64,000 bases of DNA from Agelaius tricolor (taxonomy: Eukaryota > Chordata > Aves > Passeriformes > Icteridae), in NCBI GenBank assembly GCA_023055355.1, contig JALJCS010000034.1, positions 5,532,001-5,596,000 of the forward strand. Direction: 5' to 3'. Positions 10,814-20,898 of this stretch are shown piece after piece; positions within the stretch are counted from its first letter, which is position 1, and the number at the start of each line of letters is the position of its first letter. The position numbers were made by a program, and so were the translations under genes. Under the pieces are notes generated by a model that was not told the origin of the DNA, did not search any database, and was given only the letters and a program-made list of their open reading frames with translations.

Positions 10814-11680
10814 ATGACCAGCTAAAAACATAAAACAAAACTGACAGGTAGGAAACGTGTGTAACTGGCAAAATGCAATTAACTTGACCAATATAACTGC
10901 AATAAACTTGTAACTGCAAATGTTTAACAACGAAAAGCTAACTATCTCTAACTGTTTTTTTCTAAAAAAAACAACACAAACTTGTTTAAAATGTAAGGCG
11001 ATCAGTCATGGGGGCTGACTGAACCATGACTTTGAATATCTTTGTAGGACCTCCTCAGTTTTTTAGTTGACCTCCTAGGACCGAATTATTCTCCCAGAGT
11101 CTGCGACCTGTTTGATCTTAAAACTAGAGAGGATTTGGAGAGTCCATGTCTTATGTTCCCTCCAAATCGCCCTTTGATCCTTTGACACAGGGAAAAACTC
11201 TGGGTTACTTGGCATTCCATCCAAGTAGAGCCAGAACCTGGCCAGAGCTCGAACTCTACTTGCTGGATACCTCTTAACATTTTTGCTGAGCTGTTTTTCC
11301 CCCCCCGTCCTTCTCTGTGCCAGCCGCTCCTTTAGTTTGGTCACTGAGTTCTTTCACGACCCTGGTATGGTCTGCCATCGGGCTGCTTGATGATTCATTG
11401 CAGCCTTTAGGAAGTGGGGTATACGGGCCGCGGGGGTGTCTGAGGATTCAGTCCTGCAAAACAAACTTTACAAATTTCATTAGTTTTTGCCCTGAAGGTC
11501 TGGTTTTATCGACTTAAGTGGGCACCTTTTGATTTTACTATTTTTCTTGATGGCTGCGTACCCTTGCCCTGTGAGTACCAGTCTCCAACCCTGTTCCCAT
11601 TCCCCTAGTTCATTTTTAATTATGTCCTGTGGGCCTTCCTCAAGTGCTCGGGTGGCCCAGTGTCACAATGTTAAGGTGTT
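10814..11680 (-). pseudogene. degenerate retroviral 3' internal region (possible integrase C-terminus, then unassigned)
   Basis: Immediately after the cyclin breakpoint there is a short open stretch (about 11640-11475) with EWEQGWRLVLTGQGYAAI and a following KSIKPDL. This resembles the SH3-like C-terminal part of a retroviral integrase or an equivalent pol end; that reading is inference and moderate to weak. After its stop come short frames of up to 89 codons (11075-11344) with no recognisable function. They could be remnants of an env or accessory region. Nothing here looks intact, and the distance to the polypurine tract (under 0.9 kb) is too short for a full env. Confidence 0.55.
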
Positions 11681-12870
11681 CTTCTGGCCAGAAAGATCTG
11701 TTCACTGTATAGTTTGCCAAACAGTAGGCTGCTGCAGCAATTTGTGAAGGAAGGTACTCCAGAAGAGGATCAACTTGAAGGAGACTCAGCTCTGCAAGAT
11801 ACCTTGCAAGGTTCTCTGTCCTCATACAGATTCCACATCTCTGAATATACTGAAGGAGGAACTGGTTGATGGTTGGGGCTGTTAGGTCAAAACCCAGCAC
11901 TTTGAGAAGCAAGTGTTCCATTCTTAGCAGCTGCTCCTTTGTGTAGGTATCATCTGTTATATAGACAAATTCCTCCACATCTGGTGGGTAGATCTCTTCA
12001 TACTTCGCAGCCAGAAGAATTGCTGCTGTTCCCACAAGCTGTAACTTCCCTCTGAGAGCAGACATGCAGGAAAGAAACCTCTCCAGGAAGTTCACTGCCA
12101 AGTACAAAGTCTCTGTCCGAAGTTTATACTCTTCCCCTACTTACTCCAACCAGTCTACCAGGATAGCACGCATTCCTGTTGTGATATCTGGCTGTTTCTT
12201 CATGTAGTAGGGCTTGGGCCTAAATCTTACTTCTGCCTCTTGGAGGTACTGATAAATGTCTTCTGCATACTCTCCCACAGCCAGAGTTACAACATCTTCC
12301 ACTACCATAGGAGAGCCTGAATTCAGATCCAGCCGCGATGATTACTGGATGTCATTGCACTGGTACCCAGTTCACAGTGGCTTAATTCCAGCTCTTCAGA
12401 CACTTGGCAGCTGTAGTCTTCTTTATCTTCTGAATCGTCTATGTAGATAGCAAAACCTTGCTTTGATGCAGTTGGGCACTTCATCTTTTCTACATGAAGT
12501 GACGGTGTTTTCAAAGCCAGAGCATCGCTTGATAACAGCAGCACCCTGGCCGCCGGGCCGCTGCTGCTGCCCGTTGTCTGTCAGCACCCCCAGCACGGCC
12601 CAGCCGCCGCTGCTGCGGAGGGCGGCGGGGCAGGACTCCCGCCGCCCCGCACGGCTCTTCTCTCCGGTGCGATGCATCGCCCCGACGTCGGTACCGCGCT
12701 GCCCGGCTCTGCTCGCCACCAGCCCAGGGAAGGGTCCGGCCGCCCTGCGCCGCCCAGGCTGCCCGCCGGCCCTGTGTAGGCGCGGCCGCTGGAGGCGGCG
12801 GTTGTTGGCCGCGGCCGGTTGGAAGCCCGGCGGCTCAACCCGCGGCGCGCCGCCCCGCCCCGCCAGCCCC
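11681..12870 (-). pseudogene. CCNA1: cyclin A1 processed copy, truncated and frame-broken
   Basis: This spliced copy has no introns. A GC-rich leader (12870 to about 12678) precedes an ATG at 12677-12675 (MHRTGEKSRAG) followed by the A1-type segment AVLGVLTDNGQ and a GQG motif. The frame then shifts near 12460 into QGFAIYIDDSEDKEDYSC and again near 12340 into [29 protein letters not shown] stop sits at 12143-12141, where LVEVGEEYK should be (it reads WLE-stop-VGEEYK). From there the cyclin box is open to TVNRSFWPE, near 11685. Residues such as [39 protein letters not shown] and [12 protein letters not shown] match CCNA1 rather than CCNA2. The C-terminal part of the second cyclin fold is missing, replaced by retroviral sequence. 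Cyclin A1 normally activates CDK2 in germ cells; this copy cannot make a full cyclin. Confidence 0.9.
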
Positions 12871-13045
12871 AATGCATGCACCAATGTGGTGGACAGTACC
12901 TGGCCTTTATTAACGGTTAGGCAGGGTCATCTATAACGGGGGATAACGGTCAGTAATGGTAAAAGGAGAGGGGTTCCGCCTGAGCGTAACATCGCGATAT
13001 CTTGGGACCTCGCGATATCTCGAGACCTCGAGCTATCTCCCCTCA
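12871..13045 (-). repeat. 5' LTR, U3-R only, fused to the CCNA1 leader
   Basis: It begins TGAGGGGAGATAGCTCGAGG on the minus strand and aligns with the 3' LTR through the AATAAA signal (12906-12911) and the CTGTCCACCACAT block, then breaks at about 12871-12874 into the CCNA1 leader. The TATA region reads TATAGATG instead of TATAAAAG. U3 carries three, not two, copies of the TCGCGATATCT-type repeat. U5 and the primer-binding site are absent. By eye there are about nine differences over the ~57 aligned bases around the TATA and R region, high for two LTRs of one insertion. Confidence 0.8.
12955..13045 (-). promoter_or_regulatory. tandem palindromic U3 repeat (TCGCGATATCT-type), three copies
   Basis: On the plus strand the units read atcgcgatatcttgggacc, tcgcgatatctcgagacc and tcgagctatctccc, about 18 bp apart. 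The corresponding part of the 3' LTR (10761-10797) has two. Direct repeats in U3 commonly act as enhancer units. The CpG-containing TCGCGA core is unusual in this AT-rich neighbourhood. A regulatory role is inferred from position only. Confidence 0.5.
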
Positions 13046-15449
13046 CGGGTAGTGCGCTCCTCTAAATTTTGACGCTTTATGGCAGACAAATGTGTATTTT
13101 ACTGGTTTCCTTGTTTCCCTGTTTCTGAGAGGCGTGGAGATGTTTTTGACACTTAAACATACGATCCATTCCTGCCCTTTTTTAATAATTCTTTAAAGAT
13201 GAGGATCAGCAAAGGGTTCCAAGTGAATCGTGTGGAGCAATCATCCAAAATTAGCAGTTGTGAGGGAGTGAGCTGCACAATTCCCCTGGTTCATCATCAC
13301 AGCTACACGGTCCTGTTTCAAGAGCTGGGACATATTGTAAGTCATAAATATGTGGAAAGAAAAACAGCCTGCACTGCTCACTGTGGTGCACAGGAGCCTC
13401 CAAACACATCTCTTGTCAGCAATTTGTCTCTGACCTGTCTTTCTGCTGGTAAAATGCTAGAAGGGTCTTTGCCAGCTCAGGTGGAGATGTTTTCTCCTGA
13501 TGATGCTCCTAATTAGATGAAAATGGACAGAGAAAGGGTAGATTTACTTGGCATTCTCTTGTTTAGAGAATGAAAAGGAACATATGAAAACGAAAATACA
13601 AAAATGCAGTGATTCGTGGTAGATGAATAAAGGAATAAAAGGACTGAAATCTAGATTTATCCAATCCAAGACTTCTCAGCATTTTTCATCAACGTTTTGT
13701 AACTTCAAAACCACGAAATTAAAAGTAAAGCGCGCTACACTGAAAAGTAATGAAAAGTCCCACGTTTTGGTGAAAACATCCCCCATCAGGATCAGACTGT
13801 GAGTCTGTGCTGCCGACCACAACCTGTGTCAGGGAGTATCGGTTAGCAGTGCAAAATCCAGCTGCAGCCACATGACTCCAGTCTGGGAACGAGAAGGCTT
13901 GGGGCTGGAAGGAGGTGCAGGATCTCACTGATGTCTTCAAAAGCAGGAGATGGAGCCAGCCAAAGGACTCGAGCTGCCAGTGTTCATAAGGTAAATTGCA
14001 TGTGGTGGAAGCTCTTTGAGAGTGTTCTGTTTTTATTGTAGACTGTGATTTTGAAGCTGAAAATTCAAGTAATAGTATTATTCTCCTTCAGTGTTAGGAT
14101 GTGTAAATGGTATTTTCTTAACTGGATTCTAGAAGAGACTTTTAATTATGGATCCTTTGAAATTGGGAAGGACAATTAGGAGAAGATGATGAAGGGAATA
14201 AGTTGCTATTTTATTAAGTAGGATTGAGGGAAGAAAGTGAAAATGTTCATCTCTCTGCTTTATCATCCTAGCATTTTACTGTTCACCATTTTAGCCTTTT
14301 CTATGACCATCTATGTATTAATTCCACCATCCTTTCCTCTGCTCTGTGAAATTAGTGCTTTGTTCATCCCAATCTGCTCACTTTGGTTTTCTATAAAGAG
14401 CACTTAATGAAGATGACTGACAGCTTGTGTTTAGGTTGTCAACCACAACTTGTCTTTTTTAAAATTTAGATATTTACACTCATCTGACCTTTTCTACATT
14501 TTGCATGAACCTCACATTCAGTCATCTTACAAGTGCTTTTTCCGTCAATAAAATATGGTTTGATTCTTAGTAATTTTTACAGCCTTTTTCCAGTGGCTTT
14601 GAGGTGTCATCATCCTGTATTGAAAGGATGAGCAGTGAGTAGAGTCTTTCTAAGTTGCACTTTGAGTTTAAAAGGACCTTTATCTCTGGGCTTCACAAAG
14701 TAAATCCTCAAGAGACTCGCTCTTCAACTTTAGGGCCGCATGTATTTAATTTGTGAGCATGTACAAAAAAAAAAAAAGTAATTCCCCACATGAATGATCA
14801 ATATCTATTCTTCTGAGTTGTCATTTACTGTTGGGGAAGAAGAAGACACTCCACCTGTCAGGAAGTATTTTCAGAAATGTTAAACAGCTTTTTTTCAGTT
14901 TTCAGAAGTGGCTTGCACCAAGCCCATTTTCTGATGAGAACCCTCTAAGGGAAGACCCTGCATGGTGCCCTGAGGCACTCAAATGTCAGCATTCCATTGG
15001 CATCCGTAGGGATCACACTGTGCCTGCTTGGAGCTTGGCTTCATCCTGATCTTCCACAATCTTCCCATGCCTCTGCTTCCAGTGTGGGGCAAAGTGAGGG
15101 TCCAGCAAGGCATTGCTTTCCTTCCTCTTTTACACCTGGCAAGACATGGAGAATGAGTGGAAATGGCTCCTCCTAACCTCTGGGAAACAGCAATGCTAAA
15201 CTACATTCATTTAACTTTAATTTATGTCCTCTCAGAGGGAGCATTTTCAGGGAGTCACCAAACAGTGTCAGCTGGAAGAAAACAAAGATGAAAGCCCCAC
15301 ATCAGAAAGTTTGTGTCAGTGGGGACAAATCAACAGCAAAGGGGTTAAAAACATTTCAGTCTTTGTAGGGTGAGCCCCAGGGATGATGTGTGGTATCTTG
15401 GGTAACTCACAGGTGGTGTCATCGGTCGGGAGAACAAAGAGGAGCGGAC

Positions 15450-15611
15450 ATTGGAACAGGCTTTCGAGGGAAGTGGTGGAACCATCATCCCTGGGAATGC
15501 TCAGACAAGGATGTGTCACCTGGGGAGGTGGTTTAGTGGTGGCCTTGGCAGTGCTGGGTCAATGGTTGGACTCTGTGATCTTGGAAGTCTTTTCCAGGCT
15601 GAGTGATTGTG
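15450..15611 (+). repeat. CR1 LINE 3' fragment
   Basis: Diagnostic blocks include ttggaacaggctttcgaggg, aagtggtggaaccatcatcc, ggttggactctgtgatcttgg and agtcttttccaggctgagtg. This is the CR1 3' end of a subfamily whose tail reads GGACT-GATGATCTTGGAGGTC. It is 5'-truncated. Confidence 0.85.
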
Positions 15612-16717
15612 CGACACGTATGTGTGGCAAGGCACACCTGTGGATGTTCATTCCACATGGCAATTGATGCCCTGCAAATTCCCTGCCAGGACTCCAGGTT
15701 TGGAAAACAGATCAGCAACCTGCCTGCCCCCAGCCATAAAAACCCAAGCCACTGTTCCCTGTGATTCCGTGTGTTCCCCTAAAGCCCTGTGACTCTTTGT
15801 GCAGCCTGTCAGACAGGGAACAGGGAAAATAAACAGGTCCCTGTCTTCCCATTTGTTGGTTTATTTCCCCTGAGCCTTTTAAAAGCCAGAGTCTGATTTA
15901 GTAATTAGTGTTTCTCCTTGCATATCTTGTGCAATTAGCTAGAACAGCAAATTAGGGAATAAGAGATAAACATTAATATAGAAAACAAACATTAATATAG
16001 AAGAACATAGAGGATGAGGAATGGATATTGATGAATCATTCAAAAAGCACATTTTGGTGCAATAATCTAGAATCCTTACAAATAAGCATTGTAATTTCCT
16101 TTAAAATACAGCTCTTTTTCAATAATGCAAGCCTTTATTAAAACAATTTGTTAAACCTTGGCAGAGAAACTATGTGACAGCATCGTTTTACAAGAATTCC
16201 TTGTAGTTCGTAGAAAGCTAAGGGAGAGCTGGAATGGTTTGTCTCTCTTAAAACAACTGATGTTAAGCATGTCAAAAAGGAAAATGAATAATGTTTTATA
16301 TATTTTTTTTACACCTGTGGAATGTATCACAATCATTAGAACTGGGAGCTGTGTAACCCCGTGTGGCAGGGAATGCCTTTGCTGTGATGGTGACACCTCC
16401 CTGCTTTGCAGGAGGGGCTGTAATCAACATGACATGTTATTCTGAGCTCCTGCCAGGGGCAGCCTGCTAGTTTGGAGAAAGAGCAGCGAGTTCTGATAAA
16501 GAAAACCCACCCTCAGCCTTGGAATGCTTGGAGCACGCTGGTGTCCCAAGGCAGCCATGGCTTTTGATACTGCCAGGACAACATTCCTAACTGCCTGTGA
16601 ATTTCTGCCTAAATGCTCTTTTACAAGGGAGAAAATGCTTTTGTGAGGGGAAATTGGTATTTCAGTCTGAGCCTGTCTCTGCCAGCAGGAAAAAGGACAG
16701 CAAAAGCTTTAGTTTAG

Positions 16718-16840
16718 GAGGGGCCTTAAAAATCACCCAGTTCCAACCCCCCTGCCATGGGCAGGGACACTTTACAGTAGACCAGGCTGCTTCTAGCCCC
16801 ATCCAACCTGGCTTCCAGGGTTGGGACATCCACAGCATCA
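16718..16840 (-). repeat. CR1 LINE 3' fragment
   Basis: Reverse-complement CR1 3' end: ggggccttaaaaatcaccca, gttccaacccccctgccatg, ggcagggacac, gaccaggctgcttctagccc and catccaacctggc. Confidence 0.9.
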
Positions 16841-18670
16841 CCCCTGTATGGTTTCATCTAACTCCTGTTCTGGTTTTGAATCTATATACTTTCATGTATA
16901 TCTGGTTTTGAGTCTATATAGGCAAAATAGGCTGGAAACTAAGGGGACTTTTTTGAGGTTTAATCAAAGCTGAAAGCACTCAAAGGTAACAGGGTGTAAG
17001 AATGCAATCCTTTGAAAGCCAAAAATTTGTGTATCTAATCTACTGGAGCACCCCAACATTTCAACAATTGTTTTATGGAATTGCATTAAACTCTGGCTTC
17101 CCAGAAATGCCACAGAAAATCCAAGTAACCAGATTATTTTATCCATGTCAAATACACTTCTATTAAAATTACCCACAGAGTCTCCAGTGCCCTGGCTGCA
17201 TTTCCAGCACCATCCAATCACTCAAAGCACAAGTAGGAGAGAGATCCTGATGGAACAAATAGGTCCCTGAGGATGACAATTGCTCTCTACTGCTCCTGAG
17301 GGAGGTCATTCCTAGTAAGTGCCAGTGATGCTTGAAACTTGTAGCCTGAGGTTTATTAGGAAATTCTTTCCAGCTGGGGCAAATCATGCCCTAGCTATGG
17401 GTGTCACTTGGAGCTTTTCTAATCCTGTTATGTTTAGGGATTTTATCTATTTCTTTCTCCAAACTAGATTGCAGCTTGAGTTGCACGAAAGAGGTAAGAA
17501 ATATTGTTACTTCTACAGAACTGATTTTTGATTGAAGTTTTTAATTACAGTGAGGTGGGAGTTTATTATGAGGGATATTATATTGTGTTCATTTTGATCC
17601 TTTTTTTTGCTGCTACTAGAAATTCTGTTGTTGTTTGTTGTTCTGTATTCCATTTAGTTTTTTCAGGGTTGGTTTTATTCACCTGTTCTTAGCATTAAAA
17701 CCAAGGGCAGCTTTTTATGAAGCTAATGCTGCAAATACCATCACCTTGAAACTTTTCAATGCCTTCTCTGGCAAAGGGGGCCTTTCTATTTCATTGTTTT
17801 GAGTGCACTCACTGAATAATTGCATCTGACGAGGTTCTGAAGCTTTGTCAAAGTTTCCTCTGCCTTCTCATTTTGGTTGCTTCTGTTTTGACTTTAAGAT
17901 GTCCCTGGATGTTTGTCATGGGAAATGAGCTTGGCTGTTTGCTTTGGTTTAAGTGACATTCAATACTCTGAAGAGAGAAGTGGAGTATGACAGGTCTGTA
18001 ATTGGGTCAATTTTTCTTTTTCCATCCATGAAATAGCCAGGCATGTACATATCTAACAGTTCTGCTCATGCAGTACACCATGTCCTGGATTTTTAATAGG
18101 GTTTCTCTGTAGCAAATGTTTTGAAATGGTTTTTTTTTGGTGGTTTTTTTACACTTACAAATGAATCTTGTAGAGCACTGAGAGTTTTTAATCTGGAAAA
18201 TGTCAGTGACAAGAGAAAAGCTGTGGTATGACAACTAAGAGAACCTTTTCCAACTTGTCTGATCAGCACTTCCCTGCCCTTTGGCAGGAGACATTCACTT
18301 GGTGGAAAACAAATCTGCAGACTTTACAGTGCCTGGAAAACAAAGGCAAGGGGCAGAACTGTGGGGTTCCTCAGCAACAAGCAACAGGTTGTGAAGCTAA
18401 AATCTGCCTTTGAGAAATGGTTTAAATAGGATTAAATAGTGCAGATTCCTGGGTCTAGCTGCTACCTCATGGTGGTTTTTTTGCTCTGAAGGGTTTTTAA
18501 GTCCTGGTGCAAATCTGGCCTGTTTTTGCTGAAAGCAGGGACACTTGGCTGGTCTGTAGCAGCTGAGGAGCTGGCTCTCTGTGGTTACTTAAGGACAGCA
18601 GCACAGCTCCACAGACATCTGTGAGTAGTTGCAGCAGGGGAAATATGCATTAGTTGAAAAAATTCTCCCC

Positions 18671-18842
18671 TGTGAGGGTGGTGAGGCCCTGGCACAGGGT
18701 GCCCAGAGCAGCTGTGGCTGCCCCAGCCCTGGAAGTGTCCAAGGCCAGCCTGGATGGGGCTTTGAGCAGACTGGGATAGGGAAAGGTGGAGGTTGGAATG
18801 AGTTGAGCTTCAAGGCCCCTTCCAACCCTGTGACTCTATTCC
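18671..18842 (+). repeat. CR1 LINE 3' fragment
   Basis: Plus-strand CR1 3' end: tgtgagggtggtgaggccct, gtgcccagagcagctgtggc, ccagccctggaagtgtccaa, ggccagcctggatggggctt, and ccttccaaccctgtgactct. Confidence 0.9.
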
Positions 18843-20199
18843 ACCTACTGTCTTCTACCTAAAAATAGAAATGGCTTCTCTAAAATGATACCCCTTCTAC
18901 ATCTTTGACTTAAAAAGATTATATGTGGGGCATCAAGGGATGAGACAAACTGAGTTTTAGTCAGCTGTGGCCTGATATCCAGCTCGTGTGATATTGGCTG
19001 ATAACACTTCCATGGCACCACTGGATTGCCTCCTGAGCTGCCTGAGTACAGGGAAGAGACCAATCCTCCCCCAGTACCCCCAGCCCTGCTTTGTATTTTA
19101 TACACCTACAGCTGTAGGACATCTGCTGAGACAGAAGATCCTACATAAATAAGATGTTAATGTAAAAAATGTTATTTACATTACCTAAAATGAGAACTGT
19201 TAGGGAAGTGTCCAAGAGCCTGTGTATCTTTCCTGTGACGGCTGGATGGCGATTCCTAAACAAAAAGCAGCAGGCAACCCAATGTTTTCAAGGGGTCCTT
19301 TATGTTTTCCTAAACTCTTAAGGGTGCTGTGGAACAAGACTTTTAAGGTTCCTTCCAAGTGGCCCTTTAGGATCTTAACTGCTCTATTGTGCTTTACTTT
19401 CTTTTGGTTCTAGTGGGCTCTTTCCTCTGCTTTTTGAGGACTAAGAAGTGATTGGGAGGGTGACTCATGACTTGCAGATGACCTTCCATACTGACAGAAC
19501 ACACATGGAGGAGAGAAATCCCTGTCCACCTTTGAGAAAGCACCAGGGTGTCTGCAGCTTCCAGCATGAGCCTTTCCTTGTGCTTCCCTCTCTTCCAGGC
19601 CGGATTTGCTGCTAAGATGGTCAACCATCACACGGATCTCCTCTGTTTCATTTTCTTACTTCATCCTGGGTTTTTTCCTTGGTTGTGCTGCCTTTTCCTT
19701 GGTTGTGCTGATCTCACGTGCAGACACGAGAGACACACAAGGATTTGCCTATGGATTATGTTCATTTTTGTTCTGGAGCAAGCAGCCCCAGGTTTGCCAG
19801 GCCTCAGTCTGATAGGGCAAGCACAGTCAGTGGGGGAAAACATGCCATGTCAGCAGGAGAATGGGAACCAGTGAAACCAACAAATTATTTGTGGTTGGAT
19901 GTTTGTTTCATGACTCTTTTGTCACTCAGCCACCCTTCTCTTCATCATGTTTTTTTTTTTTTTTGGTTCCTGCTGAAGTGCTCTGACATATTTTCCACTC
20001 CATACATCACTGAGGATTGCTGCCCTGGGAGTGGCTGCGGTGGGACAAATTCCTTCCTCTTTATTCCTCATTTCTAGTAGTTCTAGTGAGGAAATGGCCC
20101 TTCAGAGGGTGACTGGGTGCTCCTGGGGCTCAGGGATCACCTTGCAGCTCTTCAGCTGGCCATGTTGCACTAGCACTCCAAACCTACTTGCTCACCACA

Positions 20200-20315
20200 G
20201 AAATAAAGGTAATAATATTAAAGGTAATACTAATAATATTGCTATTATATATTAATAGTATACTAATAGTAATAATATTACTATTATAAATAAAGGTAAT
20301 AACATTAAAAGTAAC
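20200..20315. repeat. AT-rich (taataataa) simple repeat
   Basis: Interleaved ggtaataatatt / actaataatatt / tattaatag units appear with partial inverted symmetry. This is low-complexity sequence. Confidence 0.8.
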
Positions 20316-20778
20316 ACCCAGACTCCATGGGGATCTCCTTCAGTACAAGACACCACACAGTGTCCCTGAAGTCATGAGTTCTCTGAGTCCCAAAAATGGT
20401 GTCTGTGGAAGGACTTGCAGCATTGGGAGTGACAGCAAACATGCTGCTTGTCCTGGGATGCTGTAAGGAACACGTGTTTATGGCAGCGGCTGATCCTGGT
20501 TTGAGTGTTTCCACCAGGCCTGTGCTGAAAGACACACCACGCTTAGCAAATGTCTCCTTTGGACTCTCAGCCCTGCAGAGCAGGCTGATGGGTGGCTTTG
20601 AGTGCTGCTTTTCATTTGGTGCTATTCCTCCATGAGCAGCTGCAATAAAAAGAGCTCAGTGAAAGGCTGTGCTCCAGGTTTGTGTGTGTGAGGGCAACAT
20701 GCACGTGCAAAGCAGGCAGAGGAGAACTTGTGTTTTGTTTTCTTAAAAAACCCAGATACCAGTGCCTTAATGGAAATT

Positions 20779-20898
20779 CTGATTATTCCACTAACCAGCC
20801 CCTGCTTTACCAAGGTCTGCCTGTGATTATTCCACAAACCAGTGGAATAATCACAGGCAGACCTTGGTAAAGCAGGGGCTGGTTAGTGGAATAATCAG
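20779..20898. repeat. perfect palindrome, 57-bp arms, 6-nt spacer
   Basis: Bases 20779-20835 are the exact reverse complement of 20842-20898, separated by AAACCA. Each arm begins and ends with gattattccac in opposite or same sense, so the arm itself contains an internal repeat. A third partial copy of the arm core (taccaaggtctgcct) follows at about 20933. No open reading frame or known element explains it. Absence of any arm mismatch implies a recent origin, active gene conversion or a sequencing/assembly fold-back. Confidence 0.95.

Larger units (their letters stand above)
10571..13045 (-). mobile_element. LTR element carrying a captured, intronless cyclin A1 cDNA
   Basis: Read on the minus strand, the order is: U3-R of a 5' LTR (13045 to about 12871); a GC-rich leader and spliced CCNA1 coding sequence (about 12870-11681); retroviral 3' sequence (about 11680-10814); a polypurine tract (10813-10798); and a complete 3' LTR (10797-10571). 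All parts are in the same orientation. The LTR ends are TG...CA. No U5, primer-binding site or gag is present, and at most a fragment of pol is left. I cannot find an exact target-site duplication: the flanks are CAGGGG on the left and CGGGTA on the right, and the best approximate match is AGGGGT/ACGGGT with a one-base register shift. The simplest reading is template switching during retroviral reverse transcription that joined a co-packaged CCNA1 mRNA to viral RNA. Two nested insertions are a less likely alternative. Confidence 0.8.
13046..20200. other. intergenic, gene-poor
   Basis: No gene recognised. It contains CR1 3' fragments at 15450-15611, 16718-16840 and 18671-18842, and several T/A homopolymer runs. 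All longer open frames either cross CR1 sequence or show no protein family features. Confidence 0.65.

Noticed and set aside
10553..10930. 125-codon minus-strand frame over the 3' LTR
   Set aside because: It spans the polypurine-tract region, U3, R and U5; not a coding part of the element.
11640..12107. Cyclin A2 as the source of the retrocopy
   Set aside because: Residues such as [15 protein letters not shown] and [12 protein letters not shown], and the A1-type N-terminal LGVLTDNGQ segment, fit cyclin A1 better than A2.
12581..12877. 98-codon frame beginning at an ATG in the LTR R region and running through the cyclin leader
   Set aside because: It is out of frame with CCNA1 and made of Gly/Ala/Arg/Pro-rich codons expected from any GC-rich leader.
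10566..13050. Target-site duplication AGGGGT / ACGGGT around the LTR element
   Set aside because: The match is imperfect and requires shifting the LTR end by one base; not strong enough to claim.
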